The notes beneath the pieces are model-generated. The model did not search any database and was not told the DNA's origin. It worked only from the letters and a program-made list of their open reading frames with translations. Below, one piece after another: positions 41,041 through 53,506 of a stretch of 64,000 nt of DNA. Source of the stretch: Cercis canadensis (Eukaryota > Streptophyta > Magnoliopsida > Fabales > Fabaceae). A program made the translations under genes and the position numbers. The stretch spans positions 194,322 through 258,321 of the forward strand of contig QAOA01003708.1 of NCBI GenBank assembly GCA_003255065.1. Reading direction: 5' to 3'. The stretch's first letter is position 1; every line of letters starts with the position of its first letter.

Positions 41041-42511
41041 AAAAAAAAAACTTATAATAAAATAAAACAAGCAAAATAATAGTGAGCACTATATTATCTT
41101 CTCTAATAAAAGTAGCACTACTTTTATTTCAGTTGAGTGAGTTCAAGTGAGATATATTTAATAATTTTGGTGTAGTTATAAATATTTTAAAAAATTAAGT
41201 CATTCAATATATATCATAATACATAATTTATTATAAAATATAAAAATGTCACAATATAAAAAAATATGTCAATAAATACTTTTTTAAAATTTATTTTTTA
41301 ACTTATTTTTTATATTATATCATTCTTATATTTTATAAAAAAATTATATCTTCTAATACATACAAATTAACTTTATTTTATTAGATATTTACAACAATAA
41401 AAAAAAATTCACCCAAAATAATACAGAATTTTTGGATTGAATGATTTTCTAAATTCTTTTTCTCAAAAAGAGAGAAAGTTAAAATAAAAGAAACCCTTTG
41501 GAGTTTCGACCGAGTGGGAAAACAGTCAATCACCAATAAAAGCACTGAGTTTTTGTAAACGGCGTCGTTCTAACACATTCTCCAGTAATCCCCGTCTTGG
41601 CTGTGTACTTAATTATTAGCATCAGATAACCTTTTTGACTATCTGTCCTCCCAGATTGCGTCTTCAGGTTCAAGATTGTCCCTTCTCATCCGCAAGGCCC
41701 ACAACTCATAGTCGTAGATAGAGAATCAAACTTTTTTTTTTTTCTTTTTCCAAAGTTATCAAAAAGAAAAGAAAAAGTTACTACCACGCTCTGTGTAAAA
41801 TTGTAAGACTGCACGTGTGTGGTGCACGGTCGCTATAGTGAGAAGCGAGGACGCTCGGCGGTGACCAGTCAATCTGTGAAATTTAACTTTTCAAGAAAAT
41901 TAATATTAAATTAAAAATTAAAGGCAAAGAATTATCGCTCAAAAGGCCATCAGTGGAATGGAGAACATTGCAGCTTCTTCTCCCTTCTGAGTTCGCCGCT
42001 TCTTTCATGTCTGCCCGTAATCCTTCTAATATCTAACAATGTTTTTGTATCTTTTGGCAAATTGAGCTGTATGAGCTGTTCTTTTATGAGTATTGTTTTG
42101 GTCTTTTGCTGTGACCTTTAGGTTCTGTCTCGTTATCCTGATCTGGGTTGATTCCCTCTTACTTTTTGGGGAGCTTGAGGAAGAAGAGAGCTTTGGTATT
42201 AGAGAAAAAAATTACGACTCAATCATGTCGTTTATGATGATGAAAAACTTGGGGTAATACTTTTTGACCATAGAAAGAGTTCAGTTAAAGAGGAAAAAAG
42301 CCAGTCTGGAGGAAAAGTTGTCCCTTTGACGGGCATTGTTGCTCGAGGGAGAGACCTTTATTTTGCTCTAAGCTTTTTTTTTTTTTATTGCTTCCTTCTT
42401 CCTTTCTTTTCTTCCCACACGCTTGTTATCCTTAGGATTTTAGGGGTCTTCAACTCAAATTTTGTTTACTCGCTTGAACTTAATTCAGCATACTTAGAAG
42501 GGTATGCAAAA
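41041..42511. other. Upstream region of the U-box gene
   Basis: AT-rich to about 41450, then the likely promoter and 5' UTR of the gene at 42512. A G-box-type core CACGTG occurs at about 41813. The leader from about 41950 could contain an intron; I cannot place it. Confidence 0.4.
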
Positions 42512-43873
42512 ATGCCTCCATATCAGCCATCTTACGGGAGAACAAACGGGGATGTAAAGCCTGATGCGGGCGGTGGCTCCGAGGTGCTTGATCTAGAAAC
42601 CGCTGTTAAAGGTGGGGTTTTGGGTGGCGGAGCGGCGGCAATTGGCGGCGGCGGCGGCATCGCTGACAAATTGGATCTCACGGTGTTGATTGAGGAGCTC
42701 GAGTCAATTGAAGTGCCCTCAGTGTTTATTTGCCCAATCTCCCTGGAGCCAATGCAAGAGGCGGTGACCCTTTGCACGGGACAGACCTATGACAGATCCA
42801 ATATTCTGAAATGGTTCTCTCTGGGTCACAATACATGTCCCACAACGATGCAGGAGCTTTGGGACGATTCAGTGACGCCCAACAAAACTCTGAATCAGTT
42901 AATTTATAGCTGGTTCTCTCAGAAGTATCTGGCAATGAAGAAGAAGTTCGAGGATGTACAAGGAAGAGCTTTGGAGCTCTTGGAGACGCTCAAGAAGGTT
43001 AAGGGTCAAGCTAGAGTTCAAGCTCTTAAGGATCTTAGGCAAGTTGTTGCTGCCCATGCCTCCACAAGAAAGGCAGTAGCAGAAAACGGTGGACTTTCCT
43101 TGATTTCATCTTTATTGGGTCCTTTCACTTCGCATGCAGTTGGCTCTGAAGCAATTGGGATTCTTGTGAATTTGGATTTGAGTTCGGAATTGAGGGCCAA
43201 TCTGATGCGCCCAGCCAAGATATCATTGGTAGTGGATATTATGAATGAGGGAACAATTGAGACAAAGTTAAATTGTGCGAAATTGATTGGGATGTTGTTG
43301 ATGGAAGGGAATGATTCTGAGACAGAAATTTTCTCAAGCTTGAGTCTTTTGGTTGGATTATTGAGGTTAGTAAGAGATAAGAGACACCCAGCTGGAGTGT
43401 TAACCGGGCTCATATTACTCAAGACTATATGTTCCCACGAATCAGTTAGAAGCTCAATTGTAAGAATAGGAGCAGTTCCACAATTGATTGAGCTTTTGCC
43501 CAGTTTGAATAATGAGTGCTTAGAGATGGCCCTGTATATTCTAGAGGTATTGTCAACTATTCCAGAGGGAAGATTGGCTTTGAAAGAATGTCCAAACATT
43601 ATACCAAATGTGGTCAAGCTACTGATGAGAGTCTCAGAGAGCTGCACTCAATTCGCATTGACAATATTGTGGGCTATCTACAAGCTAGCCCCTGAAGAAT
43701 GTGCTTCACAGGCAGTGGAGGCTGGCTTGGCGCCTAAGCTGCTACTTGTAATTCAGAGTGGTTGCAACCCAGTGTTGAAGCAGATGTCTGCTGAGTTTTT
43801 GAAATTATGCAGTCTCAATTACTCTACTAGCATCTTGATTTCAAAGTGTATGCTCACCACAACGATACAATGA
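42512..43873 (+). CDS. U-box/ARM-repeat E3 ubiquitin ligase (PUB30/PUB31-like)
   Basis: Plant U-box ligases transfer ubiquitin from an E2 to target proteins. This is a single intronless reading frame of 453 residues. The open frame extends upstream to 42326, but the first family-like Met is at 42512 (MPPYQPSYGR); the upstream part is low complexity and starts on a non-ATG codon. The N-terminus has a Gly-rich linker (about residues 35-50). The U-box follows (about residues 68-140): VPSVFICPISLEPMQEAV, TGQTYDRSNILKWFS and CPTTMQELWDD. Armadillo-type helices fill the rest (HAVGSEAIGILVNLD, GAVPQLIELLPSL, CTQFALTILWAIYKLAPE), ending CMLTTTIQ as I remember for PUB30/31. No Cys/His RING, as expected for a U-box. 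Confidence 0.94.
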   Translation: MPPYQPSYGRTNGDVKPDAGGGSEVLDLETAVKGGVLGGGAAAIGGGGGIADKLDLTVLIEELESIEVPSVFICPISLEPMQEAVTLCTGQTYDRSNILKWFSLGHNTCPTTMQELWDDSVTPNKTLNQLIYSWFSQKYLAMKKKFEDVQGRALELLETLKKVKGQARVQALKDLRQVVAAHASTRKAVAENGGLSLISSLLGPFTSHAVGSEAIGILVNLDLSSELRANLMRPAKISLVVDIMNEGTIETKLNCAKLIGMLLMEGNDSETEIFSSLSLLVGLLRLVRDKRHPAGVLTGLILLKTICSHESVRSSIVRIGAVPQLIELLPSLNNECLEMALYILEVLSTIPEGRLALKECPNIIPNVVKLLMRVSESCTQFALTILWAIYKLAPEECASQAVEAGLAPKLLLVIQSGCNPVLKQMSAEFLKLCSLNYSTSILISKCMLTTTIQ

Positions 43874-45586
43874 AGAGGAACAGAAATTTGTTCATATATC
43901 TCCACTCTATTCTTGTGTATATTACACAACTTTGATCTTTATCAAACATGGATTTTTCTTTTTCCTATTTTAAGTCATTGCACGTAGAGGGAGCAACTGT
44001 AAATACGCGGTGTATAAATGGTTGGCTTTCTCGTTGTTTTTACCACAATATGCACCACTAGTCGGTGATTCAAATCAAATCAATATTCTAGCTGGCATTG
44101 ATATTTGGTACCTATGTTGCAACTGGTTGGCTTTTCTTTTTTCCCCATCATAACATTTGGTCTCTGAAATCGATTTAGTTGGAAGCTGAGTTGTGAAATA
44201 TGATACGGGGAGGGAGTTTGTTTTATTTTTTATTTTTTTCCTTTTCATTCGTTTAGTGGCTCACTTTCTGATCTGTTGATCAACTTGCATTTTGAGATTG
44301 GTTGGATTCATTTTCAATTTGTTGACGATTCTTAGATGTTTCAGTTTCTCCCATTAAAAACTTAATGAGATTCCTGGTCGAATCAAGAACCATTTGTATT
44401 TCACTGTTCTTAAGCATGATTTCTTTCTGTAAGTAGCAGAGATTGTTTTGGCAGGAAAGAATTTAATGGGGAGAAGTTGAGACTGAAGAGTGCCAGTGCC
44501 ATTTTTGCCTTCGCAAAATAAAATACAAAGAAAGTTACTATATTAATTAAATATTTATTTGTGTGCTGACCAAAATAAATAAACAAATAAATGTCTGAAA
44601 AAAGGGCATTGGGTCAAGAGGAAGGAATCTGGATCAGGTGGGGTTTAGGTTTGGTCAAGATCTGAAAGTATGTCCTTATCTCCATTTTAATACAAGGGGG
44701 AGACATAATTGATAAGAAGCCTATTCATAATTTCATATTCATATTTAAAATTTGAATCAAATCTAGTCCTTCCGGGGTGTGGGCGGGCGACTGAATAATC
44801 TCAAATTTTTTAGCGAAACCCTCGTGCACACTTATTGCCAAATCACTTAGTTCATTCAAAAAGTTTTTGGGGTTATATTTTTCTGCTTCATTTTGAGCTT
44901 CAAGCTAATTGCTGCCGCTATTGTTAAACATTGCGTACTAAGCTTATGCTTTTAACTAGTAACACATGCAATGAAGCATTTCCAATCTCGGTAAATTTTA
45001 GATGAGCTTTGTTATAAAGCCCAGAATACCTGGACCAATTCTCAATCCTTAGATAGCAACAGGTGGGCGAATCACTTGTTTTATTTCATGGCATTAGATA
45101 ATTCCTTGGCAGAACAGAGTTTCCCATTTTAGATCTAGTAACTAGTAACTTTGGATTTACTGGTAGCAACCTAAGAAACCATTGTGTCGGACAACTGCGG
45201 TGATTAATTATAGTGTTCATTCACCGTTGGTTAATGTCCAAAAAGAAAAAAACTCAACTTATCGTAAGGCTACTAATAAAACGATGGTGGTCGGAATCAG
45301 TTTTGTACGGTATGAATGCTATCACAAGAGGAAGAGGAAATATTCTTAGTAGATTAAAATATCAAGATTAGTGCTTTTTTTTTCAACTAAATATCAAGAT
45401 TAACGCTGCAACTAAGAAAGTGTCAAGGCCCAATTAAAGAATAGGACATGCATTCCTCGAGATTGTGTAAGGCCCAATATTGTCGCCCAAATTCATATCA
45501 CTTTTCAGGGCCTATAAGTTATATTAGCCCAAAGTTTATCCACATCTCCAAGAAAGGCCCAAGTTTTACCAAATTTTTCTCTTTAC
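43874..45586. other. Intergenic region, no gene recognised
   Basis: Holds the 3' UTR of the U-box gene. The remainder is AT-rich and unannotated. Confidence 0.4.
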
Positions 45587-46192
45587 TTATGTTGTACGGG
45601 GACAGGTACGCGTTTGGTACTCGGTACGGGTATGGGATGCGGGTACGGCAATTTTTTCAAAAAATAGGGTACAGGGACGCCACGTGTATATATATATATA
45701 TATATAATGAACAATGTTAAAATTCTCAAAGATTAAAATGGGCTGTGGTTGTTTGCTGGAAAAATGGGCAATTTAATTTGGGGAAGGAAGAAGGCAATTT
45801 TGAGGGGAAAAGGCTTCAAAAAACGACGTCGTATCATTAAGTTCTCCTATTTCTGCCTCTTTTAAAACGGCGCCGTATCTAACATATTCAAATCCCAGCA
45901 TCTTCAAAACGACGTCGTATCTTTGGGTTTCAATTCCCGGTCCTTCCAAATGACACCGTTTATAGCATTCGTGATTTCTACCTCCTTCCAAAACGATGAC
46001 GTTCAACAATGACAAGAATTTGGCAGTTGAAAACGGTGTCGTTTCCTCTCACTATAGCCAGCTCGATGTTTCGGGAGTGTTTCTTAGTATTTCGAAATGT
46101 AAAAATTAATTTTTTTTAAAAAAAACAAAAATTTGTGAGTTTCAAAGCCTTGGACACATTTCGCGTTTCGGAGATATCCCCGTGCATCTAAG
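45587..46192. mobile_element. hAT-like non-autonomous element (tentative)
   Basis: The left end reads ttatgttgtacggggaca and the reverse complement of the right end cttagatgcacggggata; 12 of 18 positions match. Candidate 8-bp target duplications are ctctttac (45579-45586) and ctctttat (46193-46200), with one mismatch. The inner left part (ggtactcggtacgggtatg) is typical of dispersed hAT-type repeats in plants, as I recall. The interior has a (TA)n run at about 45690 and the motif cluster listed separately. Confidence 0.5.
45819..46042. repeat. Cluster of palindromic ACGACGTCGT-type motifs
   Basis: About six variants of aaacgacgtcgt (aaacggcgccgt, gacaccgttt, aaacgatgacgtt, aaacggtgtcgttt) spaced roughly 35-45 bases apart. 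Several contain the ACGT core bound by plant bZIP factors. Role unknown. Confidence 0.6.
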
Positions 46193-46575
46193 CTCTTTAT
46201 CCTCATCAATGGATTTTTTTTTTCTTCACGAGAAGTCCTAGTTGAGATTTGATAATGATAGCTGAATGCTGATTAATTGACCGATTTTTGTTTTTTAATG
46301 CATAATACATGTGCCGTATGTTACAGTTGGGGATCTACTGGATCGATTTCATCGTTGTCTTGTCTGTATTTCAACTCTTTACTTTCTTCCATTTAAAAAA
46401 TGAAAAAAAAAAAAACTTGTTACTTTTGCTACGTGGCGGTAAGTTAATAGTCATATGCCTATATAAAAAAAAAAACAACTAAAATAGTGTGTAAAGCACC
46501 TCCATTAGCCCCTCTTAATCTCATCATCGACAATCTTGTCATCGGTCACATCCTTCGGACCCAGGAATTAAAAAA
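46193..46575. other. Promoter region of the BSD-domain gene
   Basis: AT-rich, with A-tracts directly before the start codon. No clear TATA element singled out. Confidence 0.35.
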
Positions 46576-49500
46576 ATGTCATGGTTGGCTCGCTCTCTGG
46601 CAAACTCCCTCCGAATCGATGACGACGACGGAGTCGGTGACGGTGACGGAGAAGATGATGAGGAAAACGACGTTATACCCGATCATCATCATTCACAGGA
46701 CCCGCCAACTACTTCACCGGGAATACAAGAAGAAGAGGAAGAACAACCACCACACCAACCGCAACAAAATGAAATTGAATCAGAAACAGAAGCACGAGGA
46801 GTCAAAGATGACCTAAACGAAATCAAGCAAACCCTAACCCGCCAATTCTGGGGAATGGCATCTTTCCTAGCTCCGCCCCCACCACATTCCCATCCTTCCT
46901 CTCCCGATCGTCAAACCCAATCTGATCCTGCTGCATTCAGTTGGAATCAATCAGAGCCGTCTGATCAATGTGTCTCTGGAAACGAAGAAGAATTCGATGC
47001 TCAAGATGACACTGCAATTTCCAGGATTCGGAGAGACTTTCCAGATACCCAAGGAAGGTTCAGAACCGAGGTGCCTGAAATCAAGGGAAACGGTTCGAAT
47101 TTGAATTCATTTGAATCGGATTCTGTAGAAAAGGAGGAACCGGAAATGGAGGACTGTGATCTTGAACGTGCAGTTGGAATTACAGAAGAGGTGTTGGCCT
47201 TCGCCAGGAACATCGCGATGCATCCCGAGACGTGGTTGGATTTCCCTATTGACGAGGAAGAAGACACCGATGGTAAGCCTGCTTTGCTATTACTCACCTC
47301 GTTCCTTAAATTTCTTACATGTATCTTTTTTCACAAAAATTCTTTGTGCCTTTTGACTTGTTTTCGTGAGTCATATTTATTTTGACAATGGAGATGAACT
47401 CGTTTTTAATGCTGTCTTTGGCAATGCCTTATATACTTGCTATGTCCTTGTGTAATGTGGTTGTCTATGAAGTTGATCAGCTGACTTTCACCCTATGTAC
47501 TAAATGGCAGTAGACGTCTCCTGGTGTTTATTGGATCAGGGGATGAATATTAAACATCTCAATTGTAAACTGCATGCAGTCATTGTTGGAGGTGAACCAT
47601 CGCAGCAGGTTAGCAATGATAGCAGTTTAGTGCACGACTAAACTTAGAAAATTATAGAAAGAACACAGAGAAATCCTTATTCTGAATGAATGATTGATTG
47701 TTTTATGTTTTGTTGAAAGGCCTAGATGAGTTTATATAGTAAGCTAGAACCAATAAAAGAGGCAATAAAATTAAAATCTTAATCAATCCCTTCAAGTAAG
47801 CTATTGTAAAAGAAAGATCCTTCAAGAATTATGGCCAGCTCTATGACACACATTGCTATAATTGTGTATTCATACTCGTTCGGGCACAACCAATAATATA
47901 TTGCCACGTATAGGGGAGCAACAGGTCCAGTAGTTCTCTTACTACAACTCTATGGGAGAACATGATGAAACAACCCCTGTGTGACTAGGAAAACAAGTTA
48001 CCGATAAACCGTTGGATTAGAAAATTAAACTTCAATGGTCAGATCAAGCAATGTGTATCAATACACAACTCTAGCATTGTTTATGGTAGAACCGGCCCAA
48101 AAATTATAATTAAATCCAGAAGAAAGTCTCTTTAATTAATTATGGGAAAATTGCTGGCCCAAAATAGTGCAGTTGGACCAATAGGGAATATTAATCACTT
48201 CTTCAATTGAATAATCACAATTTTTTATGGCAAGGAGGTTTGAACCCATGACCTCCTGCAAATTATCCAAACACCTAATCACTAGACCATGCCTAGTGGC
48301 TTGATTTTTGTACTCCCTCAAACCCTAAAAGTTCGCAAAACCTTCCAGGTCAATCATTTTCCCTAAAATTATTCTGCAGTAGGGTAGGTGAAAATATTCT
48401 TCTAAAATCTCTAGTAACTTCTTGCAATTGGGGTTGATGTCTTTTGACCGTCGTTTTAGATCTTGCTGTTGATGATCCTCCCAATCCATAAACTCAATAG
48501 CTACACGTTAGTACACCCGCATCAGATAAGTATATAATTACGTAATAATGTGACAGTATTACTTAGTTTTGATCTTAAGGTAGTGGTGATCTGCTGTGGA
48601 GGATATGGGCTCTCAAGTATTGGGTATTTAGCTTGAAATTAACATCATGAAAGTTTTGAGTAGCTTGATGAGAACAGAGAAAAGCTAATGAAAGCAGCAT
48701 TATTGTACAAAGATTCATAGTATAGGTACTCTATTATAAACCAGCATTTCATTGAAGGATATGACTGGTTAGAAGAAATTTGAGTTTGTGCCTTCTTCTC
48801 TTTTGGCTTTTCTGAAAAAACCTTTCTGGTAATGGATTTTTCTTTCTATATATTAATTTGTGATTTTGGGTAGATGTTGCTGTTGACTTTTTCCCTACCA
48901 AAGTCACCAAAGTCTAGAAAGTATCTCAATCATAGGGTTGAACTCGAATCTGATGAACAATGCAATTGACAGTAGTAATCAAATTTGTGACACTGAGCAG
49001 TAAACAATTGTTGAATAGTTCATTAGATTTTTTCTTTTTTGTCTTTCAGAATGCATTTCAATTACTGTATTAACCTTTTACTTTTTTCCTTTTGTCTGCT
49101 CACAACTCATGCTACATTCCTACTTCTGTAGATTTTGACATGTCTGATGCCCAACAACAGCATGCTTTGGCCATTGAAAGACTTGCTCCTAGATTAGCTG
49201 CCCTCAGAATTGAGCTGTGCCCTTGCCATATGAGTGAAAGTTACTTTTGGAAAGTCTATTTTGTGCTTTTGCATTCAAGGATTAATAAACAAGATGCAGA
49301 GGTTTTGTCTTCACCCCAGGTAAGCTACCTAGGTTTTTGCTGTTGCTTTTGTATTGTTCTTTCGATGACCATATCTTGCATCTTGTCATATATGCTGCTG
49401 ATGAAGTCAGTTTAAATTGTTTTTGACCTATAGGGAACTCTGGGACCAGAATGAATGCTCTTGTACATTAACTAGAAGGTAGAGCATGCTCATAGTTTGA

Positions 49501-51680
49501 GTATAATCGTTTAATGTTACATTTTAAAAATTTAGTTTATAATCAGTATAATTGAGTCAAGCCTTATAACTAACTAGGTATTATACTGAAGAAAGAGTAA
49601 CTAACGTGCATCAATAATAACTAAGCCCGAGAATAGCTATAAAATATAAATGGTTGATATAAATAATAAAACAGATGAACTAATAAGGAGTGCAAGCATT
49701 ACCATATCCTTGTATGATTCCCTTGGTTCATGCTACTAGTACAGAAACTTGTAGAAAGTTGAACTCAGACCATTTGATTTCAAGAGGCTTATATATTGGA
49801 ATACAATTAAAATCCCTCTCAAATATTCGCAGTCACATCTTTCTTGAATTTTTAGATTGCACAAATTTAATATATTCAATTTGTCTTTTCCTGGCTCCAA
49901 GGATGATATGTTTTACAAGATGAAATTCTGATTTGTTATTATAAAAAAGGTGAAAAAATTTACATGCATGTGAGTTTGGAGATTATTTGGGGTTCAAACA
50001 GATGTTCCATTCTCGTCTATCTTTATCTTTCTTCTGTTCTTTGATGATTTTCCTTCCTCTATAGTGCTCCAATTTGTCAACCCTCCTCTTGCTTCTGGTC
50101 AGCTTTCTTCTCATTTGAGAACTTATAAGATGGATATAGAAACAGGTGAAAGAAAGGAAAAGGATATGTAAATTTTACTGATGGCACTTGGTTATTCATT
50201 TAAGTTTTTTAACGACACTTGGTTATTCATGTAAATTTTTTTCAATAGAAGTTTTCTGTTTTCCATTCATCAGTTTTCCCCCCAAGTCTGAACAATAGCA
50301 TACACAAGTCACATATTGGTCATCCTAATTACAATTCTATGGTTTTTGAAAGTGATGGTTTTTGCTTTATCCAGCTGTAACTAGGTGCTTAGTCATAGTA
50401 AGGGTGATTTTGGTTTTAGCCTGATTTATTTTAGCTCTTTGAATGATCTTTCTGGTATGCTTTCGTTTATCATGAATGTTGATGGGCATAGTTTGGAAGC
50501 AAGCATTAGAGGATAGACTCTGTAATATTCACTTAGGGAGAGAGCATGGTAGAAGGCCCTTCTAAAGAATTGTCCAGTCCAAAAGACCCATTGTTGTATT
50601 TTTTGAATTTCTGTTGAAAAACCTATTGATCAACTTATGGTGTTAGAAGGAGAAAAGAACTAACTTTTAGTTCCATTCATGGACATGTGAATTTTTATCA
50701 TGAAGAGGATATAATCACGGTTGTTATAAATTTTCTTTTACTTGAGTTAATTTCGATGGCTCATAGTATGATTATAGCACAAATGACAACGCCTCATATA
50801 TTAGATTTAATACATGAAAGATTGCCAAATAATAAAACTTGGTCAAGAAGAAAAAAGTTTGCCATTTTATATATTAAATGTGTATATATTTTGTTCTGTT
50901 CTTGAAGAGTATGTTTATATGATAGGAAGTTGTTTATTCTTCTAGATGAAAAGTTTGAAATAGCAGGAGTTGGCTCTATTATACTTCAGCTATGTGGGTT
51001 TTGGTTTTCTGAATAAGTATCTTGCAATCTTCCCCTGTTTAGTTTTGTTCGCCCATCATCAGCAATATTTGTTTCAAATGTTTACGTCTCAATTTTTGTG
51101 ACACTTTCACATTAAGCTAGTAGAGGGATTGCTGCAAATTTCTTCATTTTACTGTTTGCAGGTTATGGCAGCCAGAGCAATGTGGATGCAAGAGTTGCAG
51201 AAGCAAATGAAGCCTGAATCTGACTGGTTTGGAAGAAGCATCTCCTACTCAAGAGACACTGCTCAGCATGAGGATTTCGCTCATCATGCATTAGATGATA
51301 CCTATTCTGATGATGTGCCTCATGGGACATACAGATACGAATCAGGCACTTTATCCATGATGGCAGATTATGAGACTGAGAAACACACAGTTGCAAGTTC
51401 CGAAACACATTATATCGATAAGTCTGTTATTGAGGAAAAACCAATGATTAAAACTGAGGATAAGGATCTAATGAGTGGTCGATTGTCTAAGATTATTCTT
51501 CAGGACTATGAAGATGATGAGGATGAATGGCCAGAGGAAGATTCTGATTTAGGTGGTTATGGGGGAACTACCAACCCCATGGTGAATGAAGAAGACATAT
51601 CTTTCAGTGATCTGGAGGATGATGATTATGACATGAAACTTGTTAAATCGAATACAGAATCAAAAGCGTCTAAAACTTGA
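46576..51680 (+). CDS. BSD-domain-containing protein
   Basis: Three exons, 46576-47272, 49132-49319 and 51162-51680, join in frame to 467 residues. The N-terminus MSWLARSLANSL is amphipathic and followed by an acidic, His/Gln/Pro-rich disordered stretch. The BSD domain (about residues 200-290) crosses the first intron: VGITEEVLAFARNIAMHPET and WLDFP in exon 1, then DMSDAQQQHALAIERLAP and the hallmark FWKVYFVLL in exon 2. Exon 3 gives MWMQELQKQ and a very acidic tail (YEDDEDEWPEEDSDLG, FSDLEDDDYD). BSD domains occur in TFIIH p62, synapse-associated and DOS2-like proteins; the plant members are mostly uncharacterised, so no biochemical role is assigned. Intron 1 contains a SINE-like remnant. 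Intron 2 (49320-51161) shows nothing recognisable. Confidence 0.9.
48165..48305 (-). mobile_element. tRNA-derived SINE remnant in an intron
   Basis: On the minus strand there is an A-box-like GGTCTAGTGATTAGG (48274-48288) and a good B-box GGTTCAAACCT (48236-48246). Spacing fits an internal polymerase III promoter. The segment has no proper anticodon arm, so a tRNA-derived SINE head is likelier than a tRNA gene. The ends are not defined. Confidence 0.55.
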
Positions 51681-53506
51681 ATTCAAACTACTCGATTGTG
51701 GTGCTTTGCCTGCATTGTTTAGATCCGAGCTGGAACTAAGGACAACGAAAAAGTTGCCTGATGTCCGAAAAAATTGGTTACTGGTGTCTTGAGCATTCTT
51801 TTGTACATAATGAATGGTCATGAAGTTGCAAAAGTGCCATGACCTGTTACAAAATGTTATGTGAGACTGTCAACCGAACTTTCTAGATTTTTTTACCCTA
51901 CTGTTTTTCGTCTGCTAAGCAGGGTGTGGGATTTCGAGGTGATGAATTTGGATGCAACAACCCAAATGAAAAGGAAAAAGTGAAAGCTAAGATAGAGATC
52001 TTATATTCGATTGTTGTTATTCCAAAACGAATTTGGGATGTAAGATATGCGTCAAATTAGAGTGGCAACTCAGTTTCAGATCATACCTGGTCTAGAAGTG
52101 TATATAACAAAGCAACAGCAGTAGTAGGAAGGAATCCAATTTTGGCTGTCTTGTTTGTTGTCAAATACAGAATGTGATATTTCAGATATAATCGATTGCG
52201 ATTTATGGGTTTAGAGTGCTGCTTTATATTCTGTGTTCATTACTTAATGACCTTGCTGTCAATTGAAAATAATAAACTTATTTAGAGTGCTGTGTTTAAT
52301 GTAGACTACAAATTTCTTTTATATGATTTCTTAACACAGCATGCCTGAAAACATAATTTCTCAACGAAAAGGTTAGCTTCACCCTCAACCCCCCTGGCAC
52401 GATCTTTGCGTCAACGAGTCTTGGTCTCCAACGTTGCTGAGAATTATTTCTGCCAATCAACCGTCTTCGTTTCACGTGGAATTAACCCCTTTGGTAGCTA
52501 CGAGTCGAAAATTAATTAAAAACAAAAGGAGAACAGCAATTTTATTTATTGACGAATTTCTCATAATAATTCATTTTTTTATCGCATTTTAAACATATTC
52601 TTGCACTACTGTTTTGTAATTTTGACACAAACCTTCCTTTTTTTATCACATGGTAAAGGATTGCAAGATAGTCAATTAGACTCTAAATCAATTGGTCCCA
52701 AAGTTTTTTTTATAAAAAGAAAATTTTGTGTTTGAAGTTTTTTATTGATAAAATTAAGATTTTAAAGTATTTTTCACACAAAATTATAACTGTAAATACT
52801 TTAACAATAAAATCTTTAAAATAAGAATGACTTGCTTCAAATTTATTAAGTTTGATAAGTCTAATTCTATCTCAAAATTATGATTTAGTCTTGATTCTTA
52901 AATTATAAAAAGAAAAATTATGAGGCATATCGGTTTCCGTGAAGCGTCAATATGCATGGCGTTTTCTTCGCAGAAAGTCAACCTATCTGGCTAGCTGACC
53001 ACTGCCAATGAGGTAATGCAGAAAGCGTGTGCGCAGCGTCACCTGTATTGGCGCTTCGCAAAGAGAAAATTTTGAGGAAAAAAAAAGGGTTAAAACTTAA
53101 AAGTGCATTTTATTTTAGACAGTTGGCTTATTTATTTTGCAGGTCGTAGGAAGAAAGCCAGACTGGTCCTTCCAACTGCAAAGTCCTTGTCCTCTTGGCT
53201 TCGTTTCCATCTCACCATCGTCTGCATTTATTTTCCTCCAATTACCTCTCTGGCTCTCTCCTTTCAATTTTTTTTTTATGTACATTACCAATATTTTCTT
53301 CACCTAGATTATCTTATCCATCAACCTTCATCATCTCGTCGTCACTCTACCACACCAAAAATTCAAGAGTCACGAAACCCTAGAAATTTCGATCCTCGTA
53401 TCGTAACCCTGTCTTTTTTTTTAATCTCCATTCAAGTATTCCCTTTTTTCCCCCTAGGGTTTATAATTTATAAACTCTAGGGTTCAATTTCGCTCTTTCG
53501 CTTTCT
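51681..53506. other. Intergenic region between the BSD and PP2-A10-like genes
   Basis: 3' UTR of the BSD gene, AT-rich spacer, then a pyrimidine-rich leader from about 53150 that probably includes the 5' UTR of the next gene. No other gene recognised. Confidence 0.4.

Noticed and set aside
43018..43647. Minus-strand frame of 209 codons
   Set aside because: Antisense shadow of the U-box/ARM gene.
48228..48300. Considered as a tRNA gene
   Set aside because: A and B boxes are present but no anticodon loop or acceptor stem pairs convincingly; treated as a SINE remnant.
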